The notes below the pieces were generated by a model. The model made no database searches. It saw only the letters and a list, made by a program, of their open reading frames with translations, and was not told where the DNA came from. Shown piece by piece: positions 9,508 through 17,533 of a DNA stretch of 64,000 nt; position 1 is the first letter of the stretch; each line of letters starts with the position of its first letter. A program made the position numbers and the translations under genes. The DNA is taken from contig NZ_SLUQ01000003.1 of assembly GCF_004345245.1 (NCBI RefSeq), positions 248,001 through 312,000 of the forward strand. The letters are read 5' to 3'. The stretch comes from Rhizobium sp. BK251. GTDB taxonomy: Bacteria > Pseudomonadota > Alphaproteobacteria > Rhizobiales > Rhizobiaceae.

Positions 9508-9801
9508 GAGGAGGCTCCTGGAATTCGCGCCCACTCTATCCGGAATTGCGTGGCTGCAGAATGGGCAAATGCGGCGGTTAGCCTGTTTGCCACAGCCAAG
9601 AATCCGGCGTCTCGACTAAAAAAGTCGATAATATTTATAGATTTCTACTACTTAGATCACACGGCGGTGACCGGAGAGTTTTGCTCAAATGACGGAAGTG
9701 TCGAGCAAAAGAATACGCTTGCCTGAGGGCTTTCGGATTCCTGTTTCTTCAATCTGCTGGCGGAAAAGGGCATATTCCGGCTACTTCGAAGTGGATTGAG
9801 A
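9508..9801. other. Intergenic region between divergent deaminase and cysG
   Basis: No gene seen in about 290 bases. An AT-rich core (about 9617-9660), containing runs such as GATAATATTTATAG, stands out from the GC-rich surroundings. It probably carries the divergent promoters, and a LysR-type or other sulfur regulator could bind there. I cannot assign a specific site. Confidence 0.5.
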
Positions 9802-11238
9802 ATGCCTCCCAGGACTGAACAGCTTACGGTATTTCCAGCCTTCTTTCGCGTGGAAGGTCGGATCGCAGCCGTCTTCGGCAATGGCGACGAGGCCTTTGCG
9901 AAGGTGCGGCTGCTTTTGAACACGCGAGCCCGCGTGGTCGCCTATGCCGATCGCCCGGAAGCGGATTACCACGCCTTTCTCATCGCCAATCGTATCGAGA
10001 CTGTCCGCAATGTGTTCGTGCCGCAGCAAGTGGAAGGCGCCACGCTCGTCTTCGCCGCGACGGGTGACACAGAGCAGGACCGTCGCATCGTCGATGCCGC
10101 CCGTGCCGCGAAGATCCCGGCCAATGCCGTCGACCAGCCCGACTATTGCGATTTCTTCACGCCTGCGCTCGTGAACCGCGCCCCGGTTGCCGTTGCAATC
10201 GGAACGGAAGGCGCTGGACCGGTGCTCGCTCAGATGATCCGGGCGCAGATCGATCAACTGCTTTCGCCATCGCTTGGCCGTCTTGCCGAGCTTGCAACGA
10301 GCTATCGCAAGGCCGTCGAGCATCTGGTGTCACGCGGTGTCGCACGCCGAATCTTCTGGCGCCGTTTCTTCTCCGGTCCGGTTTCGGATGCGGTCGCCAA
10401 CGGCAACCTGCCGCAGGCGCGTCGCGCTGCCAACGGCCTGCTGCGCTCGATGGATCGCGTCGAGGGTCGTGTCTGGCTTGTCGGCGCAGGCCCGGGCGCG
10501 GAAGACCTTCTTACGCTGCGCGCGCAGCGCGTTATGATGGAAGCCGATGTTGTCGTCTATGACGCCCTGGTACCCCAGGCGATCGTCGATATGGGCCGCC
10601 GCGATGCGGAGCGGCTTTCGGTCGGCAAGCGCAAGGGCTGCCATTCGAAATCGCAGGAAGAGATCAACGATCTGCTGGTCGAGCTTGGCCGCCAGGGTAA
10701 GCGCGTCGTTCGGCTGAAGAGCGGCGATCCGCTGGTCTATGGCCGTGCGGGAGAAGAGATGGCAGCTTTGCGTGCCGCCGGTATTTCCTATGAGATCGTG
10801 CCCGGCATCACCTCCGCTTTCGCGGCGGCCGCCGATTTCGAGCTGCCGCTGACGCTGCGCGGCGTCGCCTCGTCGCTGGTCTTCACGACCGGCCATGACC
10901 TGACCGGCGACGTGCTGCCCGACTGGGCGAGCCTTGCGGTCTCGGGTGCGACCATCGCCGTCTATATGGGCCGCACGGTGGCTGCGTCCGTCGCCGAGCG
11001 GCTGATGCAGGCAGGGCTGCCGCCCGAGACCACGGTTGCCGTGATCGAGAATGCGAGCCGCGCCGATCGACGGCTCCTGCATGGCATCTTGCGCGATCTT
11101 CCGGATCTGCAGCATCGCGACGAGTTGACGGGACCGGTGATGGTCATTATCGGCGATGCTGTCGCGGGCGCGAATTTTGAACTATCCGAGCCGCTGGTGC
11201 GCCGCGAGGCGACCGCGCCGGAATTTGCAAGGAGTTGA
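9802..11238 (+). CDS. cysG: Siroheme synthase CysG (dehydrogenase/ferrochelatase plus uroporphyrinogen-III C-methyltransferase)
   Basis: Two-domain siroheme synthase, 478 residues, turning uroporphyrinogen III into siroheme, the cofactor of sulfite reductase. Residues 1 to ~215 form the NAD-dependent precorrin-2 dehydrogenase/ferrochelatase, ending in the PANAVDQPDYCDFFTPA-type segment; its dinucleotide motif is degenerate (VFGNGDEAFAKVRLLL where GGG is usual). Residues ~225-465 are the SAM-dependent methyltransferase, with VGAGPGAEDLLTLRA, RLKSGDPLVYGRAGEE and VPGITSA. ATG 9802 is preferred to the TTG two codons earlier. The gene leads a sulfite-reduction operon; cysI follows after one small gene. 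Confidence 0.95.
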   Translation: MPPRTEQLTVFPAFFRVEGRIAAVFGNGDEAFAKVRLLLNTRARVVAYADRPEADYHAFLIANRIETVRNVFVPQQVEGATLVFAATGDTEQDRRIVDAARAAKIPANAVDQPDYCDFFTPALVNRAPVAVAIGTEGAGPVLAQMIRAQIDQLLSPSLGRLAELATSYRKAVEHLVSRGVARRIFWRRFFSGPVSDAVANGNLPQARRAANGLLRSMDRVEGRVWLVGAGPGAEDLLTLRAQRVMMEADVVVYDALVPQAIVDMGRRDAERLSVGKRKGCHSKSQEEINDLLVELGRQGKRVVRLKSGDPLVYGRAGEEMAALRAAGISYEIVPGITSAFAAAADFELPLTLRGVASSLVFTTGHDLTGDVLPDWASLAVSGATIAVYMGRTVAASVAERLMQAGLPPETTVAVIENASRADRRLLHGILRDLPDLQHRDELTGPVMVIIGDAVAGANFELSEPLVRREATAPEFARS

Positions 11239-11240
11239 AC

Positions 11241-11555
11241 ATGGTCGACAAGGTTTTGACCGCCAACCGGCTGGCCGATGGCATCGCCGTCTGGCTCGAT
11301 GCCAATGGCCAGTGGGTGACCTCGCTGCAGGATGCGCTTGTCGCCCGACATGCTGAGGCCGTGACTGCCCTCGAGGAGATCGGCAAGAGATCCTACGCCA
11401 ACAACGAGGTCGTGGACGTCACGGTTATCGATGTGCAGGAAACGAACGGCCAGCTCTGGCCGCTGCGCCTGCGTGAGCGTATTCGCGCCCAGGGCCCGAC
11501 CATGGAATATGCGCCTGGCTACAAGCCGGCCGATCCCGAATTCATTGCAGTCTGA
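11241..11555 (+). CDS. DUF2849 family protein in sulfite reductase operon
   Basis: Small soluble protein, 104 residues, matching what I know as DUF2849; no biochemical role is established that I can name. Visible features are VLTANRLADGIAVWLD at the N-terminus and a C-terminal PGYKPADPEF segment. There is no signal peptide or membrane helix. It starts two bases after the cysG stop with GGAG 6 bases upstream, and cysI starts eight bases after its stop. The constant position between cysG and cysI in rhizobia suggests help in siroheme delivery or sulfite reductase assembly, which is inference from context only. Confidence 0.85.
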   Translation: MVDKVLTANRLADGIAVWLDANGQWVTSLQDALVARHAEAVTALEEIGKRSYANNEVVDVTVIDVQETNGQLWPLRLRERIRAQGPTMEYAPGYKPADPEFIAV

Positions 11556-11563
11556 GGAAGACG

Positions 11564-13234
11564 ATGTACCGTTACGACGAATTTGACCACGCCTTTGTCG
11601 CCGAGCGCGTCGAGCAGTTCCGCGACCAAGTACAGCGCCGCCTCTCCGGCGAGTTGGCTGAGGATGCGTTCAAGCCGTTGCGCCTGATGAACGGCGTCTA
11701 TCTCCAGCTTCACGCATACATGCTGCGTATCGCGATCCCCTACGGCACGCTTTCCTCGCGGCAGTTGCGCAAGCTTGCCCACATCGCGCGCACCTACGAC
11801 CGCGGCTATGGTCACTTCACGACGCGCCAGAACCTGCAGTTCAACTGGCCGAAGCTCTCCGACATGCCGGATGTGCTGGCTGAGCTCGCGACCGTCGAAA
11901 TGCATGCCATGCAGACGTCGGGTAACTGTATCCGCAACGTGACGGCCGACCACTTCGCCGGCGCTGCCGCGGATGAAGTCGCCGATCCGCGCCCCTACGC
12001 GGAAATCCTGCGTCAGTGGTCCTCCGTCCACCCGGAGTTCTCGTTCCTGCCGCGCAAGTTCAAGATTGCCGTGACGGGCGCCGAGCGCGACCGCGCCGCG
12101 ATCCAGGTCCACGATATCGGCCTGCACCTGAAGAAGAACGAGAAGGGCGAGATCGGCTTTGCCGTCTATGTCGGCGGTGGCCAGGGCCGCACGCCGATGA
12201 TCGCCAAGTTGATCCGCGACTTCCTGCCGGAACAGGACTTGCTCTCCTACACGACCGCGATCATGCGCGTGTACAACCTGCACGGCCGCCGCGACAACAA
12301 GTACAAGGCCCGCATCAAGATCCTCGTCCATGAGACGGGTGCCGAAGAACTCGCCCGCCAGGTCGAGGTCGAGTTCGCCCAGCTCAAGGATACCGAGCTG
12401 AAGCTGCCGGAGCAGGACGTGCAGGCGATCACCGCCTATTTCGCGCCGCCCGCGCTGCCAGAGCGTGCCGAAGGCTGGGAAAATCTCGCCCGCTGGAAGA
12501 AGGCTGATCCGGCCTTTGCCCGCTGGGTGCAGCAGAATGTCCAGCCCCACAAGAATCCCGACTATGGCATGGTGACGATCTCCCTGAAGCCAATCGGCGG
12601 CATTCCGGGCGATGCGTCGGATAGCCAGATGGATGCAATCGCCGACATCGCCGAGGAATATGCCTTCGACGAGATCCGCGTCAGCCATGAGCAGAACCTG
12701 ATCTTGCCGCATGTGGCGCTTGCCGATCTCGAAGCCGTCTATCGCGGCCTCGTCGCCATCAACCTGGCGGAAGCCAATGCCGGCCTCATCACCGACATCA
12801 TTGCCTGTCCCGGCCTGGACTACTGCGCGCTTGCCAATGCGCGCTCGATTCCGCTGGCGCAGGAGATCTCGAGGCGCTTTGGCGATCCGACACGCCAGGC
12901 CGAGATCGGCGAACTCAAGATCAAGATTTCCGGCTGCATCAATGCTTGCGGCCATCACCATGTCGGCCATATCGGCCTTCTGGGCGTGGAAAAGAAGGGT
13001 GCGGAACTCTATCAGATCACGCTCGGAGGTTCCGGTGACGAGCATACCTCGATCGGTGAAATCATTGGCCGCGGCTTCGAACCTGATAAGGTGACGGATG
13101 CGGTGGAGATGATTGTCGACACCTATCTCGGCCTTCGGCTCGATCACTCGGAAACGTTCCTGGCCGCCTATCGCCGCGTCGGACCGCAACCCTTCAAGGA
13201 TGCGCTCTACGGCTCGGCAGCGGAAGCGGCATAA
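11564..13234 (+). CDS. cysI: Sulfite reductase hemoprotein subunit (nitrite/sulfite reductase family)
   Basis: Siroheme and 4Fe-4S enzyme, 556 residues, expected to reduce sulfite to sulfide by six electrons in assimilatory sulfur metabolism. The cluster ligands are clear: CPGLDYC (Cys-X5-Cys) and SGCINACGHHH (Cys-X3-Cys). The siroheme-binding RQNLQFNWPKL and SGNCIRNVTAD segments lie in the first half. GAGGAAG precedes ATG 11564. Nitrite reductases share this family, but the cysG neighbour and DUF934 favour sulfite. No flavoprotein CysJ is adjacent, so electrons may come from ferredoxin, consistent with the fpr gene downstream. Confidence 0.93.
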   Translation: MYRYDEFDHAFVAERVEQFRDQVQRRLSGELAEDAFKPLRLMNGVYLQLHAYMLRIAIPYGTLSSRQLRKLAHIARTYDRGYGHFTTRQNLQFNWPKLSDMPDVLAELATVEMHAMQTSGNCIRNVTADHFAGAAADEVADPRPYAEILRQWSSVHPEFSFLPRKFKIAVTGAERDRAAIQVHDIGLHLKKNEKGEIGFAVYVGGGQGRTPMIAKLIRDFLPEQDLLSYTTAIMRVYNLHGRRDNKYKARIKILVHETGAEELARQVEVEFAQLKDTELKLPEQDVQAITAYFAPPALPERAEGWENLARWKKADPAFARWVQQNVQPHKNPDYGMVTISLKPIGGIPGDASDSQMDAIADIAEEYAFDEIRVSHEQNLILPHVALADLEAVYRGLVAINLAEANAGLITDIIACPGLDYCALANARSIPLAQEISRRFGDPTRQAEIGELKIKISGCINACGHHHVGHIGLLGVEKKGAELYQITLGGSGDEHTSIGEIIGRGFEPDKVTDAVEMIVDTYLGLRLDHSETFLAAYRRVGPQPFKDALYGSAAEAA

Positions 13235-13244
13235 GGAGGGGACG

Positions 13245-13757
13245 ATGACGCAGATTTGGAGAGAGACCGGTTTTGTCGACAGCGATCCCTGGGTGATCGA
13301 GACCGACGAGGTGAAGGCGACGGAGGAGCAGAAGCCGCTGCTCAGCCTCGACGAGCTGATCGTCAAGGCCGAGGAGAGCAACGACGTCGGCCTTGGCGTG
13401 CTCATCAAGCCGGCCGACGACGTACGCAAGCTCGAGCCCTATCTCTATCGACTGGAAATCGTCGCGGTGGCTTTCCCGGCCTTCAATGACGGTCGCGCCT
13501 TCAGCCATGCTTCGCTGCTGCGCCAGCGGCTCGGCTATACCAATGAGTTGCGCGCGGTAGGCGACGTGCTGATCGACCAGATTCCGCTGATGCAGCGCGT
13601 CGGAATCGACAGTTTCGCCGTCACCAACGAGACGGCATTGAAGCGCCTTTCCGAGAGGCGTCTTCCTTCTATCCCGCATCACTATCAGCCGGCGGCTCGG
13701 GCCGCCGAGGGTGGCAAGGGTTATAGCTGGCGTCGGCAGTCGAAGCCGGCGGCTTGA
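13245..13757 (+). CDS. DUF934 family protein, sulfite reductase operon
   Basis: Conserved protein of 170 residues in the DUF934 family, which normally accompanies sulfite reductase genes and is sometimes annotated as a CysH-related or sulfite-assimilation accessory protein. Characteristic segments are VAVAFPAFNDGRAFSHASLLR and GYTNELRAVGDVLIDQIPLM (residues in the middle of the protein). No membrane helix or metal motif is visible. ATG 13245 is chosen because AAGGAGGGG sits just upstream; a longer in-frame opening from 13113 runs inside cysI. It is 10 bases after cysI and so belongs to the operon. Its biochemical role is unknown. Confidence 0.85.
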   Translation: MTQIWRETGFVDSDPWVIETDEVKATEEQKPLLSLDELIVKAEESNDVGLGVLIKPADDVRKLEPYLYRLEIVAVAFPAFNDGRAFSHASLLRQRLGYTNELRAVGDVLIDQIPLMQRVGIDSFAVTNETALKRLSERRLPSIPHHYQPAARAAEGGKGYSWRRQSKPAA

Positions 13758-13899
13758 GCGGAGCCGGTCGCGACAAGTTGAGCGGGGCAGAAAGCTCTGC
13801 CTTGCTTCCGGCGCTATGCAGGCAGATGATGTCGAATGTTGAGTAAGGCATGCATATTTCCCTGCCTCGGCGTCGCATGGAACGGAATGCCTTTAAATC

Positions 13900-13924
13900 G
13901 AGGCTGTTTTGTAATATCAGCCTC
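13900..13924. promoter_or_regulatory. Perfect 7-bp inverted repeat upstream of fpr
   Basis: GAGGCTG and CAGCCTC flank an 11-base AT-rich spacer, 45 bases upstream of the fpr start. It could be an operator or a leader hairpin. There is no T-run after it, so it is not an obvious terminator of the operon upstream. Confidence 0.4.
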
Positions 13925-13968
13925 TGCGACAGAACCGAGTAGAGACGCACGACGGGATCGAATACCGC

Positions 13969-14781
13969 ATGAACGCCCCAGCAAAGACAGAGGATTTCGC
14001 CGCTTCCATACCGGCCGGTGTTTTCGCCGAGACCGTGTTGAGCGTGACGCACTATACCGACCACCTGTTCCGCTTCACGATGACCCGGCCGCAGGGCTTC
14101 CGGTTCCGTTCGGGCGAATTTGCGATGATCGGCCTGATGGTCGAGGGAAAGCCGGTTTTCCGGGCCTATTCGATCGCCAGCCCGGCCTGGGCCGATGAGC
14201 TCGAGTTCTTCTCGATCAAGGTTCCGGATGGTCCGCTGACCTCCCACCTGCAGCTCATCAAGCCGGGCGACCAGGTGCTGATGCGCAAGAAGCCGACGGG
14301 TACGCTGGTGCTCGACGCGCTGACGCCTGGCAAGCGGCTGTACATGTTCTCGACAGGTACAGGGATTGCGCCTTTCGCCAGCCTGATCCGCGATCCGGAG
14401 ACCTACGAGAAGTACGAGGAAGTGATCCTCACCCACACGACGCGCGAGGTCGCAGAGCTGAAATACGGCTTCGATCTGGTCGACGAGATCCGTAACGACG
14501 AGATCCTGAGCGAGGTCGTCGGCGAAAAGCTGCGACACTACGCGACCGTAACTCGCGAGGACTTCGAGTACCAGGGGCGCATCACAGACCTCATCTCCTC
14601 GGGCAAGCTCTTCAGCGACCTCGGACTGCCGCCCATCGATCCCGCCATCGACCGCGGCATGATCTGCGGTTCCTCGGCCATGCTGAAGGATACGAAGGAA
14701 CTGCTGGAGAAGGCAGGCCTCGAAGAGGGCGCCAACAGCAAGCCCGCAGAGTTCGTGATCGAACGCGCCTTCGTCGGCTGA
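13969..14781 (+). CDS. fpr: Ferredoxin--NADP reductase
   Basis: FAD enzyme, 270 residues, of the plant-type reductase superfamily, exchanging electrons between NADPH and ferredoxin or flavodoxin. The FAD-binding motif is RAYSIASPAW (RxYS), the phosphate loop is VPDGPLTSHL, and the NADP-binding motif is FSTGTGIAPFASLIRDP. A bacterial subclass I C-terminal end (IERAFVG) is present. It lies about 210 bases after the DUF934 gene, with its own leader and an inverted repeat, so it may have a separate promoter. Its position supports a role in feeding sulfite reductase, though it could also serve oxidative stress defence as Fpr does in other bacteria. Confidence 0.94.
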   Translation: MNAPAKTEDFAASIPAGVFAETVLSVTHYTDHLFRFTMTRPQGFRFRSGEFAMIGLMVEGKPVFRAYSIASPAWADELEFFSIKVPDGPLTSHLQLIKPGDQVLMRKKPTGTLVLDALTPGKRLYMFSTGTGIAPFASLIRDPETYEKYEEVILTHTTREVAELKYGFDLVDEIRNDEILSEVVGEKLRHYATVTREDFEYQGRITDLISSGKLFSDLGLPPIDPAIDRGMICGSSAMLKDTKELLEKAGLEEGANSKPAEFVIERAFVG

Positions 14782-14807
14782 GCGCCTTCAAAGCTTGGAT
14801 GAATTGG

Positions 14808-14834
14808 AACGGCTCCGGAAACGGGGCCGTTTTT
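14808..14834 (+). terminator. Intrinsic terminator after fpr
   Basis: A stem of AACGGCTCC with GGGGCCGTT (one G-T wobble) around a six-base loop, followed by TTTT. It touches the stop codon of the converging GntR-family gene. Confidence 0.85.
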
Positions 14835-15448
14835 CATTGGCTGCTGAGGTAGTCGATCAGGGATATCATTGTCGCGCGCGCCTCCTCGGCATTGCCCTGC
14901 TGGATTGCGCGGATGACGGCGACATGCAGCGCAATCGAGCGGTCCATGCGCTCCGGCGTTGCCGTCGAATACCAGAGGCGGCGGGAGTGGGTCTGAACCG
15001 GTCCGAGCGCCACAGTGATGAAGCTGTTCGGGCAGGAATCCTCCAGTATCTCGTCGAAGGCCTTGTCGGCGGCAAAGAAGCCGGCAAGATCTCCGCTGAC
15101 GGCGCAGGCCGCCATCAGGCGGGCGCATTCGCTGAGGCGCGAGCGCTGCAAATCTGAGGCGTGGAGGGCGGCTAGGGAGGCGGCTATTGGCTCGAGCTCA
15201 CGCCGAACCTGCATGACATTGGCGTGGTCATTGGCGCCGATCTGCGCGATCTGTAAGCCGACACGCGGCCTTACATTGATCAGGCCCTGCCATGAGAGCT
15301 TCTGGATTGCTTCGCGGACGGGCGTACGGCCGCTGCCGGCGAGCTCTATGAGCTGCTTCTCGGTGATGAGCGTCCCCGGCTTGAGCGCCAGTGTGACGAT
15401 CAGATGTTCCAGCGCGAGATAAGCCAGATGGCTTTGCGACGTCTGCAT
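14834..15448 (-). CDS. GntR-family transcriptional regulator, FCD subfamily
   Basis: DNA-binding repressor-type regulator, 204 residues. The N-terminal winged helix-turn-helix has ITEKQLIELAGSGRTPVREAIQKL and the GLINVRPRVGLQI wing. The C-terminal all-helical FCD domain usually binds an organic acid or similar ligand, with a metal-binding His pattern (HVAVIRAI at the C-terminal end). Two copies of the palindrome TGATATATCA lie 18-70 bases upstream of the ATG, suggesting autoregulation. No metabolic gene is adjacent (convergent fpr on one side, the ABC exporter genes transcribed toward it on the other), so its regulon and ligand are unknown. Confidence 0.88.
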   Translation of the reverse strand: MQTSQSHLAYLALEHLIVTLALKPGTLITEKQLIELAGSGRTPVREAIQKLSWQGLINVRPRVGLQIAQIGANDHANVMQVRRELEPIAASLAALHASDLQRSRLSECARLMAACAVSGDLAGFFAADKAFDEILEDSCPNSFITVALGPVQTHSRRLWYSTATPERMDRSIALHVAVIRAIQQGNAEEARATMISLIDYLSSQ

Positions 15449-15465
15449 CCCGAGTGATCTCCCCC

Positions 15466-15475
15466 TGATATATCA
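15466..15475. promoter_or_regulatory. Putative GntR operator, copy 1 (TGATATATCA)
   Basis: Perfect 10-base palindrome 18 bases upstream of the regulator start codon. The same 10 bases recur 43 bases further upstream, about four helical turns away. FCD regulators commonly bind short AT-rich palindromes of this size. Confidence 0.6.
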
Positions 15476-15508
15476 TTCGCACGCCGTTCGGGAGATGGCA
15501 AGGATACG

Positions 15509-15518
15509 TGATATATCA
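15509..15518. promoter_or_regulatory. Putative GntR operator, copy 2 (TGATATATCA)
   Basis: Second exact copy of the palindrome upstream of the GntR/FCD gene. Spacing of 43 bases between identical points would put both copies on nearly the same helix face. Confidence 0.6.
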
Positions 15519-15610
15519 ATGCTTAGCGCGGGAAGAAAAATATGGGAGTGTTGTGGCGTGCTATTGGAGGCGGCGCAGGCGTACCTTTGGGCCCGAACCG
15601 TTCTGGCTAC

Positions 15611-16816
15611 CTACTCATGGCGCAGCGCATCGATCGGATTGAGCTGGGCCGCCCGGCGCGCGGGAAAATAACCGAAGACCATTCCGATCGCGGCGGAAAA
15701 TAGAAAGGCGATCACGATCATGGATGGGCTGGTAACGAATGGCACGCCGAGGAATTGGACGGTGCCGAAGGCGAGGCCGAGCCCGAGGAGGATTCCGGCT
15801 ATGCCGCCGAAGAGGGAGAGCGCCACGGCCTCGACCAGGAATTGCATGAGCACCTGACTTTCCAACGCGCCGATGGCAAGCCGCGTGCCGATCTCGCGAG
15901 TCCTCTCGGTCACCGAGACGAGCATGATGTTCATGATGCCGATACCGCCGACGAGCAGGCTCACTGCGGCGACGGCGCCCAGGAGGCCGGTGAGCAGGGT
16001 CGTGGTTCCCGTCATGGCCTGGGCGATCTGTGTCATGTCGTTGACATTGAAGTCGTCCTCCCGGCCGATCGCGATCTTCCGGCGCTCTCTCAGCAGGCTC
16101 GCCACATCCGACTGGACCTTCGTGGTGGACACGCCGTCGCGGGCGGAGATGACGATCATCGAGACGTTGGCATTGCCGCCGATGCGGCGCTGGAACACCT
16201 TGACCGGCAGGATGACTACGTCATCCTGGTCGTTGCCCATTCCCGATTGACCCCGCTTGGCGAGCACGCCGATGACGCCGCAGGCAACCTTGCCGGCGCG
16301 GATCTGCTGGCCGGTCGGGTCGGCAGTGCCAAAGAGCTCGGAGCGCACCGTCTCGCCGATGATGCATTTTGCCTGACCGCCGCGTTCTTCCGCGGGCAGA
16401 AAATTGCGGCCGAAGGCCAGCGGCCAGTCCTGAGCGACGAGGTAGTCGTTCGTCGTGCCGTAGAGCGTGGTCGAGTGGTTGAAGCCGCCGAAGATGACGG
16501 TCGCCGTCGACTGATTGAGCGGCGCGACGGCGCGAAGGCCGTTGATCTGATCGCGCACGGCGTCCACGTCCTTCAGGCTGAAGCGCTTGGCCTCCGAACT
16601 TGGCCGCCCGGGGCCGAACTGGCCGGGCCGGGCAAAGAGCATGTTGGTGCCGAGCCGCGAGAGTTCCGAGGAGACCTGCGCGGTGGTGCCGTTGCCGATC
16701 GTGACGAGGGCGATGACGGCGGCAACCCCGATGACGACACCGAGGACGGTGAGGAAGGAGCGCAGCATGTTGCGGCTGATCGCCCGCAGGGCGAGTTTTG
16801 CGGTTTCATAGAGCAT
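15611..16816 (-). CDS. MacB-type ABC transporter permease
   Basis: Inner-membrane permease of the MacB/FtsX superfamily, 401 residues. One helix lies near the N-terminus (RSFLTVLGVVIGVAAVIALV), a large periplasmic MacB domain follows (about 45-270), and three C-terminal helices end in PARRAAQLNPIDALRHE, the hallmark FtsX-type tail. ATG 16816 is chosen over the upstream 16867 because it overlaps the end of the ATPase gene by 11 bases and starts the usual [16 protein letters not shown]. With the ATPase and the adaptor upstream it forms a tripartite export system. The ATPase is a separate protein here, unlike fused MacB. Substrate unknown. Confidence 0.9.
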   Translation of the reverse strand: MLYETAKLALRAISRNMLRSFLTVLGVVIGVAAVIALVTIGNGTTAQVSSELSRLGTNMLFARPGQFGPGRPSSEAKRFSLKDVDAVRDQINGLRAVAPLNQSTATVIFGGFNHSTTLYGTTNDYLVAQDWPLAFGRNFLPAEERGGQAKCIIGETVRSELFGTADPTGQQIRAGKVACGVIGVLAKRGQSGMGNDQDDVVILPVKVFQRRIGGNANVSMIVISARDGVSTTKVQSDVASLLRERRKIAIGREDDFNVNDMTQIAQAMTGTTTLLTGLLGAVAAVSLLVGGIGIMNIMLVSVTERTREIGTRLAIGALESQVLMQFLVEAVALSLFGGIAGILLGLGLAFGTVQFLGVPFVTSPSMIVIAFLFSAAIGMVFGYFPARRAAQLNPIDALRHE

Positions 16817-17531
16817 GGACCGCCTCCATGTCGCGTTTGGCGTCGGACTCGAGCTTCCCGTCGACAAATCTCAATACGCGCCCGGCATAGGCTGCGATGT
16901 CGTTTTCATGCGTCACCATGATGACGGTGATGCCCTGCTCGCGGTTGAGGCGCGTCACCAGATCCATGATCTCGTTGCTGGTCTTGGTATCGAGATTGCC
17001 GGTCGGCTCGTCGGCGAGCAGAACGGCCGGATGGGTAACGATTGCCCTCGCTATCGCCACGCGCTGCTGCTGCCCGCCGGAGAGTTCCTGGGCCGTGTGG
17101 TGTTCGCGGCCGGAAAGGCCGACGAGGGCGAGCGCTTCGATCGCGCGCTCACGCCGCTCTACGCTGGCCATGCCGCGGTAGATGAGGGGCAGTTCGACAT
17201 TCTCAACCGCCGACGTCCTCGGCAGGAGGTTGAAGCCCTGGAAGACGAAACCAAGCATGTGGCGGCGCAGGAGCGTGTGGTGGGAGCGGTCGAGGCCGCT
17301 CGTCGGCACGCCCTGGAACAGGTATTCGCCTGATGTCGGCACGTCGAGGCAGCCGAGGATGTTCATCGCCGTCGATTTGCCAGAACCGGAGGGGCCCATG
17401 ATCGCAACGAACTCATGCCGTTGAATGGCAAGATCGACGGAATCGAGCGCGAGGATGGCCGCTTCACCGGAGCCGTAGACCCTGGAGACTTTGCGGAACT
17501 CGATCAGTCGATTCGTCATGACATCGGCCAT
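16806..17531 (-). CDS. MacB/LolD-type ABC transporter ATP-binding protein
   Basis: ATPase subunit, 241 residues. It has Walker [10 protein letters not shown], signature LSGGQQQR, Walker [13 protein letters not shown], the switch His in MVTHE, and the [22 protein letters not shown]-loop stretch typical of the MacB/LolD class. It starts two bases after the adaptor gene and overlaps the permease, so the three are one operon read adaptor-ATPase-permease. ATG 17531 is the first start; another in-frame ATG four codons later (17519) is possible. Confidence 0.93.
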   Translation of the reverse strand: MADVMTNRLIEFRKVSRVYGSGEAAILALDSVDLAIQRHEFVAIMGPSGSGKSTAMNILGCLDVPTSGEYLFQGVPTSGLDRSHHTLLRRHMLGFVFQGFNLLPRTSAVENVELPLIYRGMASVERRERAIEALALVGLSGREHHTAQELSGGQQQRVAIARAIVTHPAVLLADEPTGNLDTKTSNEIMDLVTRLNREQGITVIMVTHENDIAAYAGRVLRFVDGKLESDAKRDMEAVHAL

Positions 17532-17533
17532 CG

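Noticed and set aside
11519..13429. Long open frame of 636 codons on the minus strand
   Set aside because: Fully opposite cysI, a well-defined siroheme enzyme; no recognisable domain on this strand.
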